From Pseudomonadota bacterium (GTDB taxonomy: Bacteria; Pseudomonadota; Gammaproteobacteria; JAIEPX01), in contig JAKORL010000068.1 in assembly GCA_029777855.1 (NCBI GenBank), positions 1-40,033 on the forward strand: a DNA stretch of 40,033 nucleotides. Direction: 5' to 3'. Shown in pieces: positions 37,869-40,033 of the stretch. The position numbers were made by a program, and so were the translations under genes. Within the stretch, counting starts at the first letter, position 1. Each line of letters begins with the position of its first letter. Below the pieces are notes generated by a model. That model searched no databases, had not been told where the DNA came from, and worked only from the letters and a program-made list of their open reading frames with translations.

Positions 37869-39118
37869 CGATCGATTTCTCCAAATACAATATCTTGGCT
37901 TGATAATACTGCCACCATATCCGCTATCATGTGACCACGAACCATCGAATCAAGCGCAGCCAAATGTGAAAAACCTGCTGCACGAATTTTAACTCGATAA
38001 GGTTTGTTGGCACCGTCAGAAATCATGTATACACCAAACTCTCCTTTAGGATGTTCAACTGCCGCATAAGCTTCACCGGCAGGAACAGAATAACCTTCAG
38101 TAAATAATTTAAAATGATGAATCATGGATTCCATATCTTCTTTCATTTCTTCACGAGAAGGGGGTGTGATTTTATGATCTGGGTGAATAACAGGACCCGC
38201 ATTATTTTTTAACCAGCGTATACATTGACGCATTATTTCATTCGATTGACGCATTTCTTCTACGCGAACTAAATAACGGTCATAACAATCGCCATTTTTT
38301 CCAATCGGAATTTTAAAGTCAATTTGGTCGTAAACTTCGTAAGGTTGTTTTTTTCGCAAATCCCATTCAACACCTGAACCTCTTAACATTGGCCCCGTAA
38401 ATCCTAATGCTAATGCTTGCTCTGGACTCACAACGCCAATATCAACGGTACGCTGTTTCCAAATTCGATTATCTGTCAATAGTGTTTCATACTCATCAAC
38501 AAATTTTGGGAAACGTTCTGTAAAGGCCCAAATAAAATCTAATAAAGAGCCATGGCGATCTTGATTACGCTCTTTAATTTCATCATCTGAGCGCCATTGT
38601 GTCGCTTTATATTTTGGCATCTGGTCTGGCAAATCCCGATAAACACCACCAGGACGATAATAAGTAGCATGCATTCGAGCACCTGAAACAGCCTCGTAGC
38701 AATCCATTAAATCTTCTCGTTCACGAAAACAATATAAAAATACTGTCATCGCTCCAATGTCAATTGCATGAGCACCCAACCAAAGTAAATGATTCATGAT
38801 ACGAGTCATTTCATCGAATAATACTCGAATATATTGTGCACGTACTGGCGCGGTAATTCCTAATAATTTTTCAATCGCTAAAACATAAGCATGTTCGTTA
38901 CACATCATCGATACATAATCTAAACGATCCATGTAACCGATACTTTGATTATAAGGTTTAGACTCTGCTAGTTTTTCTGTTGCGCGGTGCAATAAACCAA
39001 TATGAGGATCTGCGCGCAAAATCACTTCACCATCCAGTTCCAAAACTAATCGCAGCACACCGTGCGCGGCAGGATGTTGAGGACCGAAATTTAACGTGTA
39101 ATTTTGTATATTAGACAT
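37865..39118 (-). CDS. nuoD: NADH-quinone oxidoreductase subunit D
   Basis: This 49-kDa-type subunit lines the quinone site. I start at 39118 ([20 protein letters not shown], 417 residues) because GGGGAAAAAG stands before it and the family starts there; an in-frame ATG five codons earlier exists. The quinone-binding His is in GPQHPAAHG. The [15 protein letters not shown] and [15 protein letters not shown] segments are typical. It overlaps the end of nuoC by 8 bases and is not fused to it, unlike E. coli NuoCD. Confidence 0.96.
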   Translation of the reverse strand: MSNIQNYTLNFGPQHPAAHGVLRLVLELDGEVILRADPHIGLLHRATEKLAESKPYNQSIGYMDRLDYVSMMCNEHAYVLAIEKLLGITAPVRAQYIRVLFDEMTRIMNHLLWLGAHAIDIGAMTVFLYCFREREDLMDCYEAVSGARMHATYYRPGGVYRDLPDQMPKYKATQWRSDDEIKERNQDRHGSLLDFIWAFTERFPKFVDEYETLLTDNRIWKQRTVDIGVVSPEQALALGFTGPMLRGSGVEWDLRKKQPYEVYDQIDFKIPIGKNGDCYDRYLVRVEEMRQSNEIMRQCIRWLKNNAGPVIHPDHKITPPSREEMKEDMESMIHHFKLFTEGYSVPAGEAYAAVEHPKGEFGVYMISDGANKPYRVKIRAAGFSHLAALDSMVRGHMIADMVAVLSSQDIVFGEIDR

Positions 39119-39788
39119 CTTTTTCCCCAACATAACGATTGTCTTTGCGTATAACCTTTGGTACTAAGGTGCGTGGCTGTATACTAACGGGCTCATAAAC
39201 ACAACGCTTTAAAGCGGCATCGTATCGCATTTCGACATGACCAATCAGAGGAAAATCTTTTCTAAATGGATGTCCAACAAATCCATAATCCGTTAAAATG
39301 CGTCGCAAATCTGGATGTCCATCAAATAATATTCCAAAAAGATCGAAAGCTTCACGTTCAAACCAATTCGCAGATTCCCAAATATCCAACACTGATGCGA
39401 TTCGGGGAGGGTCACCTTCTGGAAAAGATCGAACTCGGAGTCGCCAATTATTTTTCACAGACAACAGGTGGTAAACCACTGCAAATCGAGGTTTATAGTT
39501 TGATTTATCGGATATCGCTTGGCTATTTTTTTCAACACCTCGACTGTAGCCTGTAAGTGTTGCGTCTTGAGTTTGCCAATCAGATAAACCATAGTGTAAA
39601 TAATCTACACCGCACACATCAATTAATTGTTCGAAATGAAATTCATCTTCATCACGCAGTGACAAACAAAAATCATGAAGATATTCAGGTAAGATTTCGA
39701 CTGTGAGCTCACCGAATTTAATTTGTTTGGCGAGAATTTGATTTCCCCATCGGGCCTCTAGTTTTTCCTGTAAAATCTCGATATTCAT
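39111..39788 (-). CDS. nuoC: NADH-quinone oxidoreductase subunit C
   Basis: This is the 30-kDa-type subunit packed against NuoD, 225 residues. The family signature [29 protein letters not shown] is intact, followed by [10 protein letters not shown]. It lies 15 bases after nuoB. Confidence 0.96.
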   Translation of the reverse strand: MNIEILQEKLEARWGNQILAKQIKFGELTVEILPEYLHDFCLSLRDEDEFHFEQLIDVCGVDYLHYGLSDWQTQDATLTGYSRGVEKNSQAISDKSNYKPRFAVVYHLLSVKNNWRLRVRSFPEGDPPRIASVLDIWESANWFEREAFDLFGILFDGHPDLRRILTDYGFVGHPFRKDFPLIGHVEMRYDAALKRCVYEPVSIQPRTLVPKVIRKDNRYVGEKDV

Positions 39789-39803
39789 AACTTACACAAT
39801 CTC

Positions 39804-40033
39804 TTAGCGTTCAATTGTAGAATGACGACGAATTTTATTTTGCAGTTGAATTATTCCATAGACTAATGCTTCTGCAGTAGGAGGACATCCTGGAACATAA
39901 ACATCGACAGGAACAATTCGATCACATCCACGCACAACAGAATAAGCATAATGATAATAACCACCGCCATTAGCACAAGAGCCCATTGAAATAACATATC
40001 GTGGCTCTGGCATTTGATCATAGACCTTACGAA
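39804..40033 (-). CDS. nuoB: NADH-quinone oxidoreductase subunit B (5' part outside window)
   Basis: The C-terminal 75 codons of the subunit that holds cluster N2, the last iron-sulfur centre before quinone, are present. Visible are [24 protein letters not shown] and [15 protein letters not shown], with two of the four N2 Cys ligands. The start and the tandem-Cys motif lie beyond base 40033. Confidence 0.95.
   Translation of the reverse strand, partial: RKVYDQMPEPRYVISMGSCANGGGYYHYAYSVVRGCDRIVPVDVYVPGCPPTAEALVYGIIQLQNKIRRHSTIER

Overview
This is a chromosomal segment of an AT-rich gammaproteobacterium, most likely a member of the Legionellales (Legionella/Coxiella/Berkiella-type host-associated bacteria). 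The evidence is the gammaproteobacterial gene order metY-rimP-nusA-infB-rbfA-truB, a 13-cistron nuo set ending in nuoN, large Ala/Ile-rich membrane proteins resembling secreted effectors, and direct repeats close to the PmrA regulatory box known from Legionella and Coxiella. The genus cannot be fixed from the sequence alone.

Layout. 1-5973 (minus strand): a translation/transcription operon, read from its promoter at about 5970 as initiator tRNA, an attenuator-like hairpin, rimP, nusA, infB, rbfA and truB; a palindromic REP-like repeat has entered the end of truB. 6263-8512 (plus): a compact flhF-flhG-DUF2802 group with no other flagellar gene beside it. 8593-11039: an exported SAM hydroxide adenosyltransferase-family protein and an M32 carboxypeptidase, followed by a 96-base REP-like palindrome and tRNA-Arg(UCG). 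11439-21049: three tandem paralogous genes of 1482, 835 and 644 codons. They share a polytopic membrane domain of about 400 residues, have unrelated N-terminal regions of decreasing length, and end in similar tails. I think this is the most novel part of the window. 21242-22541: a lipoprotein and a secreted caspase-fold protein, closed by a strong terminator. 22611-24627: a Bcr/CflA-type MFS exporter and a divergent TetR repressor with two operators. 24628-25798: a small accessory island with a sodC relic, a truncated winged-helix gene, and a Doc/Fic toxin with an unusual basic partner. 25805-26329: an intact exported Cu/Zn superoxide dismutase. 26362-40033 (minus): nuoB (partial at the window edge), nuoC, D, E, F, G, H, I, J, K, L, M, N, tightly packed, encoding respiratory complex I.

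How it fits together. The two minus-strand operons at the ends are housekeeping. The plus-strand middle is accessory: surface or exported enzymes, predicted secreted effectors, a stress exporter and a toxin-antitoxin-like pair. The second and third paralogs each carry a PmrA-box-like direct repeat upstream, whereas the first has an ordinary sigma-70 promoter. This suggests that a virulence regulator controls at least part of the cluster. Secretion by a Dot/Icm system is inference; no secretion gene lies in the window.
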